A stretch of 64,000 bases of DNA, taken from positions 558,001-622,000 of the forward strand of contig NZ_CP042828.1 in assembly GCF_008000995.1 (NCBI RefSeq). Reading direction: 5' to 3'. The notes below the pieces were generated by a model, which ran no database searches, had not been told where the DNA came from, and saw only the letters and a list, made by a program, of their open reading frames with translations. Below, in pieces: positions 17,114 through 26,717 of this stretch. Position numbers and translations under genes: made by a program. This DNA comes from Ruania zhangjianzhongii. Its GTDB lineage: Bacteria; Actinomycetota; Actinomycetes; Actinomycetales; Beutenbergiaceae. Positions within the stretch are counted from its first letter, which is position 1. Each line of letters begins with the position of its first letter.

Positions 17114-17144
17114 TTGCCCTCCCGATACCCTATGGGGGTATAGT
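17114..17144 (+). promoter_or_regulatory. Promoter with CsoR-type copper operator
   Basis: ATACCCTATGGGGGTAT at 17125-17141 is the TACCC-N-GGGTA palindrome typical of actinobacterial CsoR copper repressors. It overlaps a -10 box TATAGT (17139-17144), with TTGCCC (17114-17119) upstream at 19 bases. The location just before copA supports copper-induced expression. No csoR gene lies in the window, so the repressor must be encoded elsewhere. Confidence 0.75.
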
Positions 17145-17187
17145 GACGTTGTCAGATACTCCGCAGAGGCATAGCGCCGGAGGAAGG

Positions 17188-17286
17188 GTGGATCACGCGA
17201 TGCGAGTGCCGGTCAAGCTCGGCCTGTTCGGTGCCGCGCTGATCATAGTCTTCGCCCTCGGCTACCTGCTTGGAGCGGTGCTATGA
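17188..17286 (+). CDS. Small single-pass membrane peptide of the copper operon
   Basis: A 32-residue peptide from GTG 17188 (or 28 residues from ATG 17200), preceded by GGAGGAAGG. It is almost entirely one hydrophobic helix after a short basic start ([20 protein letters not shown] then GYLLGAVL), and its stop overlaps the copA start (ATGA). In other actinobacterial copper operons a larger exported protein starts with a similar helix, so this may be a truncated relative kept for translational coupling or a genuine small accessory of CopA. That comparison is from memory and not checked. Confidence 0.55.
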   Translation: MDHAMRVPVKLGLFGAALIIVFALGYLLGAVL

Positions 17287-19577
17287 CCACCCAGACCCCG
17301 GAGACCGACCAGCAACGCATCGACCTCGCCGTCGGGGGGATGACCTGCGCCTCCTGCGCGGCCCGGGTGGAGAAGAAGCTGAACAAGCTCGACGGCGCGG
17401 TCGCCACGGTCAACTACGCCACCGAGAAGGCCCGCGTTCTGGCCGGTCCCTCGGTCACCGTGGCCGAGCTGGTCACCGCTGTGGAACAGGCCGGGTACAC
17501 CGCCCAGCCGCTCACCCCCACCCGTCCCGACGGCGCAACCACCGCGGGCGAGTCGGGCGGCACCGCCGTAGCCGATGCCGCGGACGCCACCCGGGCCGCC
17601 GAGCTCGAGCTGCTCCGCCGGCGCACCGTGATCAGCGGGCTGCTGTCGGTGCCGGTGATCCTGCTCGCGATGATCCCCGCGTGGCAGTTCACCTCCTGGC
17701 AGTGGCTGTCCCTCACCCTGGCGGCCCCGGTGGTGGTCTGGGGTGCGTGGCCGTTCCACCGCGCCGCCTGGACCAACCTGCGCCACGGCGCGGCCACGAT
17801 GGACACGCTGATCTCCATCGGCACCCTCGCCGCACTCGGCTGGTCGCTGTACGCGCTGTTCTTCGGCACCGCCGGGATGCCGGGGATGACCCACGAGTTC
17901 ACGCTGACCATCGCCCCCGGGGACGCCACGGCGAACATCTACCTAGAGGTAGCCGCCGGGGTGACCACGTTCATCCTGCTCGGCCGCTACTTCGAGCTGC
18001 GCGCCCGGCGTCGCGCCGGGGACGCGCTGCGCGCGCTGCTCGACCTCGGCGCCAAGGACGTCACGTTGCTGCACGGCACCGTCGAGGTGCGCCGCCCGGC
18101 GAGCGAGCTGACCGCAGGCGACGAGTTCGTGGTCCGCCCGGGCGAGAAGATCGCCACCGACGGCGTGGTGATCTCCGGACGCTCCGCCGTCGACGTCTCG
18201 ATGCTGACCGGAGAATCGGTGCCGGTCGAGGTCGCGGCGGGGGACGCCGTCGTCGGCGCTTCGTTGAACCAGGGCGGGCGGATCGTGGTCCGCGCCACCC
18301 GGGTGGGGGCCGACACCCAGCTGGCGCAGATGGCCGAGCTGGTGGAGGAGGCCCAGAACGGCAAGGCTGAGGTGCAGCGGCTCGCGGACCGGATCTCCGC
18401 AGTGTTCGTGCCCGTGGTGCTGTTGATCGCCGCCGGGACGCTGGGCTTCTGGCTGGCGAGCTCGGGTGCCGCGGCGCCGGCGTTCACCGCCGCTGTGGCG
18501 GTGCTGATCATCGCCTGCCCGTGCGCCCTCGGCCTGGCCACCCCGACGGCGTTGCTGGTGGGGACCGGGCGCGGAGCACAGATGGGGGTGCTGATCCGCG
18601 GCCCGGAGGTGCTGGAGTCCACCCGCCGGATCGACACTGTGGTGCTGGACAAGACCGGCACGGTGACCACCGGTGTGATGACGGTCCACGGCGTGCACCC
18701 GGCCGGTGGCGTGAGCGCCGAGGAGGTGCTGCGCCTGGCCGGAGCCGTGGAGCACGCCTCCGAGCACCCGATCGGCGCGGCGATCGCCGCAGCGGCCGCT
18801 GAGCAGGGGGAGCTACCCGAGGTCACCGGGTTCGAGAACCTCGCCGGACGCGGTGTGCGCGGCCAGGTGGAGGGGGCCGCGGTGCTGGTCGGCCGGCCCA
18901 GCCTGTTCGGCGACTCCCGTGCCGATGCCGCCATCACCCGCGCGCGTGCGGAGGCGGACGAGCGCGGGCTGACCGTGATCGCGGTCGGCTGGGATGACGC
19001 AGTGCGCGGTCTGATCGAAGTGGGTGACACGGTCAAGGACAGCTCGGCTGCGGCGATCGCCCGGCTGGCCGAGCTCGGGCTGCGCCCGGTGCTGCTCACC
19101 GGTGACAACCGTGCCACCGCCGAGCGGGTCGCCGCCGAGGTCGGGATCGAGGAGGTGCTCGCCGAGGTGCTGCCCGCCGAGAAGGTGGACGCCATCCGCG
19201 ATCTGCAGGCCCGCGGAGCGGTGGTCGCGATGATCGGCGACGGCGTGAACGACGCCGCCGCGCTCGCGACCGCGGACCTCGGCCTGGCGATGGGCACCGG
19301 CACCGATGCGGCGATCCAGGCCGGGGACATCACCCTGGTCCGGGGTGACCTGCGCGCCGCAGTGGACGCCGTCCGGCTCTCCCGCCGCACGCTGAGCACG
19401 ATCAAGGGGAACCTGTTCTGGGCGTTCGCCTACAACGTGGCCGCGATCCCGGTGGCCGCCGCCGGGCTGCTGAACCCGATGCTCGCCGGTGCCGCGATGG
19501 CGTTCTCCTCAGTGTTCGTGGTGACCAACAGCCTGCGGCTGCGCCGGTTCCGCTCCGAAGCCGCTCAGGTGCGCTGA
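17283..19577 (+). CDS. copA: Copper-exporting P1B-type ATPase
   Basis: A 764-residue P1B-ATPase. It has an N-terminal heavy-metal-associated domain with GMTCASC at residues 19-25, then the membrane helices, the actuator motif near LTGES, the ion-path motif [12 protein letters not shown], the phosphorylation site [15 protein letters not shown] (the HP locus), and the hinge [11 protein letters not shown]. The Cys-Pro-Cys motif and MTCASC metal site mark the Cu+ subgroup. It pumps monovalent copper out of the cytoplasm and is expressed from the CsoR-type promoter just upstream. Its last 13 bases overlap the convergent gene. Confidence 0.95.
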   Translation: MTTQTPETDQQRIDLAVGGMTCASCAARVEKKLNKLDGAVATVNYATEKARVLAGPSVTVAELVTAVEQAGYTAQPLTPTRPDGATTAGESGGTAVADAADATRAAELELLRRRTVISGLLSVPVILLAMIPAWQFTSWQWLSLTLAAPVVVWGAWPFHRAAWTNLRHGAATMDTLISIGTLAALGWSLYALFFGTAGMPGMTHEFTLTIAPGDATANIYLEVAAGVTTFILLGRYFELRARRRAGDALRALLDLGAKDVTLLHGTVEVRRPASELTAGDEFVVRPGEKIATDGVVISGRSAVDVSMLTGESVPVEVAAGDAVVGASLNQGGRIVVRATRVGADTQLAQMAELVEEAQNGKAEVQRLADRISAVFVPVVLLIAAGTLGFWLASSGAAAPAFTAAVAVLIIACPCALGLATPTALLVGTGRGAQMGVLIRGPEVLESTRRIDTVVLDKTGTVTTGVMTVHGVHPAGGVSAEEVLRLAGAVEHASEHPIGAAIAAAAAEQGELPEVTGFENLAGRGVRGQVEGAAVLVGRPSLFGDSRADAAITRARAEADERGLTVIAVGWDDAVRGLIEVGDTVKDSSAAAIARLAELGLRPVLLTGDNRATAERVAAEVGIEEVLAEVLPAEKVDAIRDLQARGAVVAMIGDGVNDAAALATADLGLAMGTGTDAAIQAGDITLVRGDLRAAVDAVRLSRRTLSTIKGNLFWAFAYNVAAIPVAAAGLLNPMLAGAAMAFSSVFVVTNSLRLRRFRSEAAQVR

Positions 19578-20470
19578 TCGAGCAGTTGCCGCGCCAGGCT
19601 CACCGAGCACACCGAGTTGACGTTCTCCACGTGCACCCGCCACTGGCTCGCCACGGCAGTCCGCCCGCGCACCGCGCCGGCCATCGCGGTGGCCAGTGCA
19701 CCGATCCTCGACGTCTCCCCGCCCAGGTTCGCCGCCAGCACGCTGGTGTGGGTCGGGTCCGCCTCGGCGCGGATGAGGAGCCCGATCGCTGCCGGTACCG
19801 ACTCTGCGGCCGCTTTGGACACCCCGACCACGTCGTAGAGCCGGGTGAGGAATGCTTCGTCGTCGGGGGCGCGCACAGCGATCTCCCGGGCGAGCAGGGA
19901 GCGTTCGATCACCGAGGGTGCGACGTCCGCTCGCCCCCGGCCCTCGATCTCCTCCATCGCACGGAACCCCATCTCCAGGTGTGCGGCGAGGAACATCGGG
20001 TCGGTCGCCCCTTCCGGAGCGTCCACGGCCGAGGAGATCACCCCGGCCACCAGCGTCGCGGCGGCCAGCGCCGAGGACGTGGCGCGGGTTCCGCTGAGCG
20101 AGGCGATGTGCGCGGCGATCGCCTCGGCGTCCCGGCACGCGATCCCGATCGGCAGCAAGCGGTGTGCGGCCAGGCTGGTGCCGTCCGGGCGGGTGGGTCG
20201 GCTGCTCAACCGGGAGCGCGGGCCCAGTGGCCAGTGTGCTGCCAGCGTGAACGCGGCACGGGTGGTGGCCCCCATCGTGCCGACCGGGCCGTCCCCGGGT
20301 CGGGGCACCGGTGCAGCGGACAGATCGGTGATCCAGCCGAGCTGGCCGCGGATTTGGTGCTGCGGCCAGCCCCTGCCGGGCCGCCCCATGGCGTCACCGA
20401 GCGCGAGTCCGAGCAGTGCCCCCGCAGCGCGGTCGAGCGTGTGCTCAGTGGACTGGCTCAACAAGGCCAC
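19565..20470 (-). CDS. ADP-ribosylglycohydrolase-fold protein with degenerate metal sites
   Basis: A 301-residue all-helical protein of the DraG/ARH fold ([16 protein letters not shown] at the start). Active members bind two Mg2+ through a T-D-D-T motif and a late GGDTD motif. Here the first reads MGATTRAAF and the second GGETSRIGA, so most metal ligands are replaced. It is therefore likely a non-hydrolytic or re-purposed member rather than an active ADP-ribosyl hydrolase. GTG 20470 has GGGAGGA 7 bases upstream on its strand. It overlaps copA tail to tail by 13 bases. Confidence 0.7.
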   Translation of the reverse strand: MALLSQSTEHTLDRAAGALLGLALGDAMGRPGRGWPQHQIRGQLGWITDLSAAPVPRPGDGPVGTMGATTRAAFTLAAHWPLGPRSRLSSRPTRPDGTSLAAHRLLPIGIACRDAEAIAAHIASLSGTRATSSALAAATLVAGVISSAVDAPEGATDPMFLAAHLEMGFRAMEEIEGRGRADVAPSVIERSLLAREIAVRAPDDEAFLTRLYDVVGVSKAAAESVPAAIGLLIRAEADPTHTSVLAANLGGETSRIGALATAMAGAVRGRTAVASQWRVHVENVNSVCSVSLARQLLDQRT

Positions 20471-20616
20471 GTCAGGTCCTCCCGATCGCTGCGGTGCGAA
20501 GAGAGTGGGGCACGGCCGACGTCAGCATCACGGCCGTGTAGTGCAGAGAGTCTTCGCACGTCGCTGTTCATGGTAGAGCGAGCAGGTCCCGCCGGGAAGC
20601 GAAATGAAGAATTTCG

Positions 20617-21606
20617 CTATCTGGACAGTTCCGGCACCCGCACCCGCAGGGTTCCGTGCTGGACGATGGCCCGCACGGCCACCGCCCGTCCGATGTACTC
20701 CCCGTCCAGCTGGAAATCCTCCGGATGGCGCAGCCGCAGGCGGATGTCCCGGGCCTCGAAGAGCTGCACCGAGGGGCCGGTGCGCAGCGGACGGCGCCGC
20801 CCGCTGCGGCGCATCAGGCGCCGGACCACACCGTTCTCCTGGACGAACCAGGAAGCCATGTCCCGCCAGCCCCGGACCCCGTCGGGGCGCAGCAGCAGCA
20901 CGTCGAGCACGCCGTCGTCGATGCGCGCATCCGGCAACAGCACGAGGCCGGCCGGCAACAGGCCACCGTTGCCCACCGCCAGGGTGAACAAGCGGGCGTC
21001 CTGTGGCTTGCTGCCATCCAGGGAGTAGGTCACGTCGAACCGGTCCGGGCGGGACATTCCTTTGCGGACCCCGTCCACGTACGCCAGCCAGCCGAACTGC
21101 GCCTTCGCCTGGTCGGAGGTGTGCACCACCATCTGCGCGTCCACCCCGAACCCGGCCAGCACCAGGCTGGTCCGCCGCACCCGGGTGCCGTCGTCGAGCA
21201 CCGCGGTCACTGCCACAGTGTCCACCAGCCGTTCGGTGCGGCCGAGGGCGGCGCGCAGTCCGGCGGCGGGATCCAGTGCGGGCAGCTCGAGGTTTCGGGC
21301 GAACAGGTTGGTCGATCCCACCGGCCACAGGCCCAGCGACTGGCCGGTGAGCATCGCGGTCTCGGCTGCCAGCCGCACGGTGCCGTCGCCACCGGCGCCG
21401 ATCAGCACGTCGGTGTTCCCGGCACCCGCCTCGCGTAGCCGGTCCCGCAGCGTGGTGGCGTCATCGTCGGCCTGGGTGGGCACCCACAGGCTCGGCGAGC
21501 GGTGCGTCCGCTGCTCTTCGCGCTTGAGGATGCGCTGCCAGCGCGAGCCGTGGAACTTGCCGGGGTGATAGACGACGGCGGCGCGTGCGTCGTTCAGGTC
21601 CCTCAC
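20617..21606 (-). CDS. Diacylglycerol kinase catalytic-domain lipid kinase
   Basis: A 329-residue protein of the DagK/YegS family. The phosphate-binding motif is [13 protein letters not shown], followed by GLWPVGSTNLFARNL and a C-terminal beta-sandwich with SVQLFEARDIRLRLRHPEDF and QLDGEYIG. It transfers phosphate from ATP to a lipid such as diacylglycerol at the inner face of the membrane. A second paralogue lies at 57376-58551. The annotated GTG start is almost adjacent to GGGGAGG, so the real start may be slightly downstream. Confidence 0.88.
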   Translation of the reverse strand: MRDLNDARAAVVYHPGKFHGSRWQRILKREEQRTHRSPSLWVPTQADDDATTLRDRLREAGAGNTDVLIGAGGDGTVRLAAETAMLTGQSLGLWPVGSTNLFARNLELPALDPAAGLRAALGRTERLVDTVAVTAVLDDGTRVRRTSLVLAGFGVDAQMVVHTSDQAKAQFGWLAYVDGVRKGMSRPDRFDVTYSLDGSKPQDARLFTLAVGNGGLLPAGLVLLPDARIDDGVLDVLLLRPDGVRGWRDMASWFVQENGVVRRLMRRSGRRRPLRTGPSVQLFEARDIRLRLRHPEDFQLDGEYIGRAVAVRAIVQHGTLRVRVPELSR

Positions 21607-21672
21607 CTCCCCGATCGAGTTCTGTGGTCACAGTATCGCCTGGCAGGTCGGCCCGGCTCGCCGAGGGAATGG

Positions 21673-23295
21673 TCAGGTGACCCAGTCCGGCTCCAGCCCG
21701 ACCGGGTAGGGGTGCCGTTCGAAGGTGCGCCACCAGGTGTGCGCACCGGGTGGCAGCAGGGCGCCGTCGGCCGCATCGACTCCAGAGCGGAGCTGATGCT
21801 TGAGGTCGGCGATGTCCGGTGGCATCGCGGCACCGGCGGACGCCCGGTTCCTCGTGTTCTGGCCATCGCCCGTGCGCGGACGCAGCGCCAGGTCCTCGAC
21901 GGACCAGATGTGCCGGCGTAGCTCGTAGAGGTCGCGTACCTGCGCGCCGGCGGCGTCGGAGGCCCCGGTGCAGACCTCGGCGGCGCGGCTCCAGCCATAG
22001 TCGATCGCGATGGCTGTCAGCCCGGGATCGATGGTGAGGATGTCGTGGATATCCAGCTCCGGCTGGATGATCGTGGCGCCGTTCTCGGCGGCCCGGCGCA
22101 CCTCGTCGGTGAGGATCTCGTCGGTCATGATCCCGAACCCGGAGCGCATCACGATCTCCAGCATGTCCTTCTCGGCGAAGTCCTCGGACCGGGGGAGCCC
22201 GATCGAGGAGGCGACCACCGCGTAGCAGCGCGCGGCACCCAGCCGTGCCATGGCCACCTCGACGGGCAAGGACTCCCGGGCTCCGCCGTCGACGTAGTGC
22301 TCCGAACCCAGCCGGACCGGCGCGAACACCGCCGGAATCGCGCACGAGGCGCGGATAGCGGCCACCAGATCCACCCGCGGCTCCCCGGCCACCGGTCGAT
22401 CCTGGCGATCCCGGATCTCACCGGACTCGGTGACGTAGCGCAGCTCCCCGGACTCCAGCCCCACGGCGGCGATCCGCAGGGAGAGCCCCGAGGCTGCCAC
22501 TGCGGCAGGGTCGAACACGGCAGGATCGACGAGCTGCTCGACGATCGGCCCGGGGGTGAACGCCGCCCGCTCCTGCTGCGAGCCGGAGAGGATCAGCTCC
22601 AGATCGGTGCTGGTGCGGCCCGCCTCCCAGAGCGTGGAGAGAGTGTCCAGCACGTTCGTGACCGACCAGGCCAGACCATGCTCGGTGCCCTCCGGCGTGA
22701 CGTCCTCGCTCGCTGGTGTCGTGACAGCGCGGGCTTCGTCGGCGCCGCCGTGCTCAGCGCTGCCAGCCGCAGGCGAGAGCGGTCCGCGCCGACCACGGGT
22801 CGGCTCCGCCTGCCCGGCCGCGGCGCTCGGCATCGAGCGGTTGCGCCCCCCGCGCGGCAGCACCGCGCTGAGCCCACCAACCCGCGGCGAATGCTGCGAG
22901 GACCGGTTGCGTAGCGCCATCACCTTGCGCCAGGTGGGCATGTGCTCGTTCAGCTTGGTGAACCAGGGCAGCTCGGCGAACATGTCGGAGGAGTCGCGCA
23001 TGTCCAGCCACAGCTGGCACAGGTCGGCGACCGCCTGGCGCTGCCCGGCCGGGTCGGGATGCTGGGCGATCACCGCGGCCAGGATCGAACCCGCCGAGGT
23101 GCCGGCGATGATCGTGGGTTCGATCCGCTCGCGCTCGTAGAGGTAGCGCAGTGCGCCGAGCTCAAAACTGGACCGCGCCCCGCCGCCGGAGATCACCAAT
23201 GCAGTGGTATCGCTGGCCGGCTCCGGTGGCACCTGCCCCCCGAGTGCGCGGATGAGGCGATGGCGCAGACCGGTGACCGGGCCAGGTGCGGACAT
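21673..23295 (-). CDS. Patatin-like phospholipase
   Basis: A 540-residue patatin-family acyl hydrolase. The oxyanion motif is SGGGARSSFELGAL, the nucleophile Ser lies in GTSAGS (Gly-x-Ser-x-Gly), and the dyad Asp is in YVDGGARESLP. It would cleave acyl chains from phospholipids or other lipids. About 80 residues between the two catalytic motifs are Arg/Gly/Pro-rich, making this longer than the usual 300-350 residues. It lies head to tail with the upstream-strand lipid kinase, consistent with lipid turnover, with a 66-base gap. Confidence 0.87.
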   Translation of the reverse strand: MSAPGPVTGLRHRLIRALGGQVPPEPASDTTALVISGGGARSSFELGALRYLYERERIEPTIIAGTSAGSILAAVIAQHPDPAGQRQAVADLCQLWLDMRDSSDMFAELPWFTKLNEHMPTWRKVMALRNRSSQHSPRVGGLSAVLPRGGRNRSMPSAAAGQAEPTRGRRGPLSPAAGSAEHGGADEARAVTTPASEDVTPEGTEHGLAWSVTNVLDTLSTLWEAGRTSTDLELILSGSQQERAAFTPGPIVEQLVDPAVFDPAAVAASGLSLRIAAVGLESGELRYVTESGEIRDRQDRPVAGEPRVDLVAAIRASCAIPAVFAPVRLGSEHYVDGGARESLPVEVAMARLGAARCYAVVASSIGLPRSEDFAEKDMLEIVMRSGFGIMTDEILTDEVRRAAENGATIIQPELDIHDILTIDPGLTAIAIDYGWSRAAEVCTGASDAAGAQVRDLYELRRHIWSVEDLALRPRTGDGQNTRNRASAGAAMPPDIADLKHQLRSGVDAADGALLPPGAHTWWRTFERHPYPVGLEPDWVT

Positions 23296-23434
23296 ATCTC
23301 CACACTAGAGGAGAGGTCGGCCGCCTGCTGGCGGGCCAGTGCAACCAGACGGCTTGCGCATCGGGCTGGCCCGAGGGCTGTCAGGCCCCACGTGCGCTAA
23401 TGTCCCACGTCACCGGTCGACCCAGGAGAGAGAC

Positions 23435-24247
23435 ATGCGAATCTGCGCCACCTGTGCTGTGGAGTACGACGAGGACAGCCTGCCCGCAGTCTGCCCGATC
23501 TGTGCTGACGAGCGGCAGTGGGTGCCAGCGGCGGGCCAGCTGTGGACGGACCTGGTCGGCTTGCGCGAGGCCGGCCAACGGCTCACCTGGGCCGAGGCCG
23601 AGCCCCACCGGATCGAGATCGCTGCCGAGCCGAAGGTCGGCATCGGGCAGACCGCCCAGCTGGTGCGCACTCCGGCCGGGCAGCTGCTCTGGGACCCACC
23701 CGGGTACCTCGACGAGCAGACCGTGGCTCGGGTCCGCGAGCTCGGGCCGGTGCTGGCCGTGGCCGCGAGCCACCCGCACATGTTCGGGGTGCAGACCGAA
23801 TGGGGTGCGGCGCTGGAGGCGCCGGTGCTGGTGTGCGAACCGGATGCGCGGTGGCTGGGCCGGTCCTCGGCGCGGGTTCAGCTCTGGGACCGTGACCTGG
23901 AGCTGACGCCCGGGTTGAGCCTGCACCGGGTCGGCGGGCACTTCCCCGGTGCGGCCGTGGCGCTGTGGGCGGCGGGCGCCGACGGCAGGGGAGTGCTGCT
24001 CAGCGGGGACACCGTGTTCCCGAACCCGGACCGGTCCTCAGTGGGCTTCATGCGCAGCTACCCGAACAAGATCCCGATGTCTGCGGCCGTGGTGGAGCGG
24101 ATCGCCGCCCGACTCGCGCCACTGACGTTCGACCGGGTGATCGGCAACTTCGGCAATGCGATCGACACCGGCGGGCACCCTGCGGTGCAGCGCTCCGCCG
24201 AGCGGCACGCCGCCTGGGTGCGCGGCGACTACGACGACCTGACCTGA
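23435..24247 (+). CDS. MBL-fold protein with N-terminal zinc ribbon
   Basis: A 270-residue protein from ATG 23435, preceded by AGGAGAGAG; the in-frame sequence upstream is not used. Residues 4-30 form a CATC...CPIC zinc ribbon. The rest resembles the metallo-beta-lactamase fold (RVGGHFPGAAVALWAAG, VLLSGDTVFPNPDRSSV). The usual HxHxDH metal motif reads ASHPHMFG and the final His is not evident, so the metal centre may be mononuclear or lost. Function is unknown; hydrolase activity is only a family-level guess. Confidence 0.7.
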   Translation: MRICATCAVEYDEDSLPAVCPICADERQWVPAAGQLWTDLVGLREAGQRLTWAEAEPHRIEIAAEPKVGIGQTAQLVRTPAGQLLWDPPGYLDEQTVARVRELGPVLAVAASHPHMFGVQTEWGAALEAPVLVCEPDARWLGRSSARVQLWDRDLELTPGLSLHRVGGHFPGAAVALWAAGADGRGVLLSGDTVFPNPDRSSVGFMRSYPNKIPMSAAVVERIAARLAPLTFDRVIGNFGNAIDTGGHPAVQRSAERHAAWVRGDYDDLT

Positions 24248-24324
24248 GCCCGGCGACCGCCGTCGTGGTCGGGGTACCTCGCTTGCGGGTGCGGTCCCAC
24301 CGCCTTCCCCGCTCGTCACGTGGC

Positions 24325-24368
24325 TCGTCATGTCACCCGTGGCCTATAGCGCACCCCTGACATGACGA
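24325..24368. terminator. Bidirectional terminator-like inverted repeat
   Basis: TCGTCATGTCA (24325-24335) and TGACATGACGA (24358-24368) are perfect 11-base arms around a 22-base loop. They lie between the convergent ends of the MBL-fold and flavin-oxidoreductase genes. Confidence 0.6.
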
Positions 24369-24380
24369 CCCGGGGAAAGA

Positions 24381-25337
24381 TCAGCGGTCGGCGAGCCGGA
24401 TCACGTCCGCGAGCTGGTCCCGGGCCACCGCCGGATCGGGGGCGGGGACGAACATCACCGCATCGGCACCCGCCTGTTCGAGTGCGGCCAGGTGTGCGGC
24501 GGCGTCGTCCAGGGTGCCGATGGCGCCGAGCTCGGCCCACCAATCGGCGGGAACCTCCACCAGCGCCTCGGTGCCACCGGTCTCGTACCGACTGGCCAGC
24601 TCGGCGTAGAACGGAGCGGCGGTGAGGCTGGCCGTCGGTGCGTCGAGCTGATCGGCGAGCCACCCGGAGGCCAGCGTGTACGCCTCGCGGCGAGTGGGCG
24701 CCGTGATCAGCGGTGCGAACACGGACACCTGAAAGTTCGCCGGGCTTCCGGCCTGCTCGCGGGCGATCGGGATGAAACCAGGGCCGGCGGAATCGGCGAC
24801 TAGCACCCCGTCGGCGCTGCGCCCGGCCACAGCCATCGACTTCGGGCCCCGGATCCCGGCGAGCACCGGGGGGACCGGGTCCGGCAGGTGCTCGAGCTGC
24901 ACGTCCTGCAGGGTGACGTACCGGCCCTGTACCGTCAGCCGTTCACCGGCCAGCAGGGCGCGCACCGCGTCCAGCACCTCGGTCAGTGCGGTCAGCGGCG
25001 AGGCCGGACGCACGCCCATCTGCCCCATCCAGGACTGCACGCCGTGCCCGATCCCGCCGATCACCCGGCCGGGTGCGAGCGAGGACAGCGTGGCGATCTC
25101 CATCGCGGTGACCGCAGCGGTGCGGGCTACTGCGGGCAGGATGCCCAGCCCGACTCGCAGCTCCTCGGTGACCGCCAGGGCTGCCGCAGCCAGCGGCGGG
25201 GCAGTGGTGTAGAAGCAGTCCTCGATCAGCCAGAGCTCATCCACCTTGCCGTCCACCTCGCGGGCGAACTCGGTGACGAGCGAGGCGGGAAAGGAGCGGT
25301 CGAAGGTGACGCCGACGGCGGCTGGTGTGGTGGCCAT
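24381..25337 (-). CDS. LLM-class flavin-dependent oxidoreductase (F420/FMN luciferase-like)
   Basis: A 318-residue luciferase-like monooxygenase-family TIM barrel. It has FDRSFPASLVTEFAREVD, ELWLIEDCFYTTAPPLAAAA, TLSSLAPGRVIGGIGHG and VLAGIRGPKSMAVAGRSADG, typical of the F420-dependent branch common in actinobacteria. The cofactor (F420 or FMN) and substrate cannot be decided from sequence. It is a single-gene unit between two hairpin-bounded convergent and divergent gaps. Confidence 0.85.
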   Translation of the reverse strand: MATTPAAVGVTFDRSFPASLVTEFAREVDGKVDELWLIEDCFYTTAPPLAAAALAVTEELRVGLGILPAVARTAAVTAMEIATLSSLAPGRVIGGIGHGVQSWMGQMGVRPASPLTALTEVLDAVRALLAGERLTVQGRYVTLQDVQLEHLPDPVPPVLAGIRGPKSMAVAGRSADGVLVADSAGPGFIPIAREQAGSPANFQVSVFAPLITAPTRREAYTLASGWLADQLDAPTASLTAAPFYAELASRYETGGTEALVEVPADWWAELGAIGTLDDAAAHLAALEQAGADAVMFVPAPDPAVARDQLADVIRLADR

Positions 25338-25574
25338 CCCCCGACCGTACCCACGAGCTTCCTCCGCGAACGCTCTCCCGTGCGGCGGGTCAGCGCCCGC
25401 CTGCTACGGGAGCGGGCGTTCGCCGGACCGCAGCGGGGCGGGGCCCGCCGTCGGCGCTCCTCGGCGGTTGCATGCGCGGCCAGTAACTGTGACGGTGGAA
25501 GGTGCCCGAGGCGCACGCGTGTAGTGAGCCGCTGCTCGTCAAGCGTCAATGCCGAAGGAAACGAGGGAGCAGCC

Positions 25575-25853
25575 ATGCTCACCCTGACCGAGAACGCCCA
25601 GACAGCGATCAAGACCATCACCAGCCAGGCGGGCCTGCCGGAGGACGGCGGCGTACGCATCGCCATGTCCGAGGGCGGGTCGGACCTGCAGATGGCCCTC
25701 TCCCCGGAGCCGGCCGTCGGTGACCAGGTGATCGAGAACGACGGTGCCCGCGTCTTCGTCGCCGAGGAGACCTCCACGATGTTGGAGTCCCAGGAGCTGG
25801 ACGCGAGCGAGACCGAGGAGGGGACCGGCTTCAGCCTGCGCCAGCAGGCCTGA
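25575..25853 (+). CDS. HesB/IscA-fold protein lacking the cysteines
   Basis: A 92-residue protein with the HesB/IscA-like fold (LTLTENAQTAIKTITSQAG, GVRIAMSEGG, GARVFVAEET). Iron-sulfur assembly members use one central Cys and a C-terminal Cys-Gly-Cys. This sequence has no cysteine at all, so it cannot be a classical Fe-S scaffold. Such cysteine-free members are common in actinobacteria and uncharacterised. GAGGGAG precedes ATG 25575. A large hairpin follows the stop. Confidence 0.75.
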   Translation: MLTLTENAQTAIKTITSQAGLPEDGGVRIAMSEGGSDLQMALSPEPAVGDQVIENDGARVFVAEETSTMLESQELDASETEEGTGFSLRQQA

Positions 25854-25855
25854 TC

Positions 25856-25928
25856 GTGCCCCGACGACTCGTGTGTGACTGTGCTGTGGTGATGGCCCCA
25901 GCAAAGTCACACACGAGAGTCGCGGGGC
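25856..25928. terminator. Long terminator-like hairpin after the HesB-fold gene
   Basis: CTCGTGTGTGACT (25868-25880) pairs perfectly with AGTCACACACGAG (25905-25917) around a 24-base loop. An outer GCCCC/GGGGC pair extends the stem. It lies directly after the HesB-fold stop and before the next plus-strand gene. Confidence 0.65.
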
Positions 25929-25970
25929 CCTGCGATTGCCGGTCCGGGCGACCGGCGGCAGGGTGAACAG

Positions 25971-26675
25971 ATGCCACATCTGGACTCGATCGTCATCGAC
26001 GCGCAGGACCCCGCCCGACTGGCCGGCTTCTGGGCGGTGGCCCTGGACGCGCCGGTCGCCTACCAGGGCGACGACGGTACTCGGCTGCTGCTGCCCGAAC
26101 AGTTCGAGCTGTTCCTGGACTTCGTCCCTGTGTCCGAGCGCCTGGAGCGACCGCACCGGCTGCACCTAGACCTCTATGGCGGTGCCGAGCACACCGAGGT
26201 AGCCCGGCAGCTGACCGAGCTCGGCGCCGCCCCGGTGGACATCGGGCAGGGTCAGGTGCCGTGGGTGGTGCTGACCGACCCCGACGACTACGCCTTCTGC
26301 GTGCTGCCGGGGCAGGTGGAGGGCATCGATCCCGGATCCATCATGGCGGTCACGATCGAGGCCGACGACAAGGATGCCGCCTTCGCGTTCTGGCGGGAGG
26401 CGACCGGATGGTTACCGGCGCAGGAGGAGTACACGCTGCGGCATCCCTCCGGCGCCGGCCTCCTGCTCGCTTTCTTCGACTCGGTGGAGCCCAAACGCGG
26501 GAAGAACCCGATGCACCTGGACCTGCGCACCGGGCCCGAGGAGGACTACGACGCCGTGCTGCGCGGCTTGCTCGACCGCGGCGCCACGCTCGCCGAGCAC
26601 GACTGGGGCCAGCTGCCGTGGACGGTACTGATCGACCCCGGCGGGAACGAGTGCTGCCTCCTGCGCGCCGACTGA
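25971..26675 (+). CDS. Two-domain VOC-family (glyoxalase-like) protein
   Basis: A 234-residue protein made of two vicinal-oxygen-chelate domains (residues about 1-115 and 120-234). Each starts with a betaalphabetabetabeta unit (LDSIVIDAQDPARLAGFWAV; MAVTIEADDKDAAFAFWREA) and ends with a PWVVLTDPDDYAFCVL or PWTVLIDPGGNECCLL strand. Such Glyoxalase_6-type duplications are frequent in actinobacteria and their ligands are mostly unknown. It is a single gene with hairpins on both sides. Confidence 0.82.
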   Translation: MPHLDSIVIDAQDPARLAGFWAVALDAPVAYQGDDGTRLLLPEQFELFLDFVPVSERLERPHRLHLDLYGGAEHTEVARQLTELGAAPVDIGQGQVPWVVLTDPDDYAFCVLPGQVEGIDPGSIMAVTIEADDKDAAFAFWREATGWLPAQEEYTLRHPSGAGLLLAFFDSVEPKRGKNPMHLDLRTGPEEDYDAVLRGLLDRGATLAEHDWGQLPWTVLIDPGGNECCLLRAD

Positions 26676-26717
26676 CCGCGACGCCGACCTGCCGCCGGTA
26701 CCCGCACTCTCGGGGGC

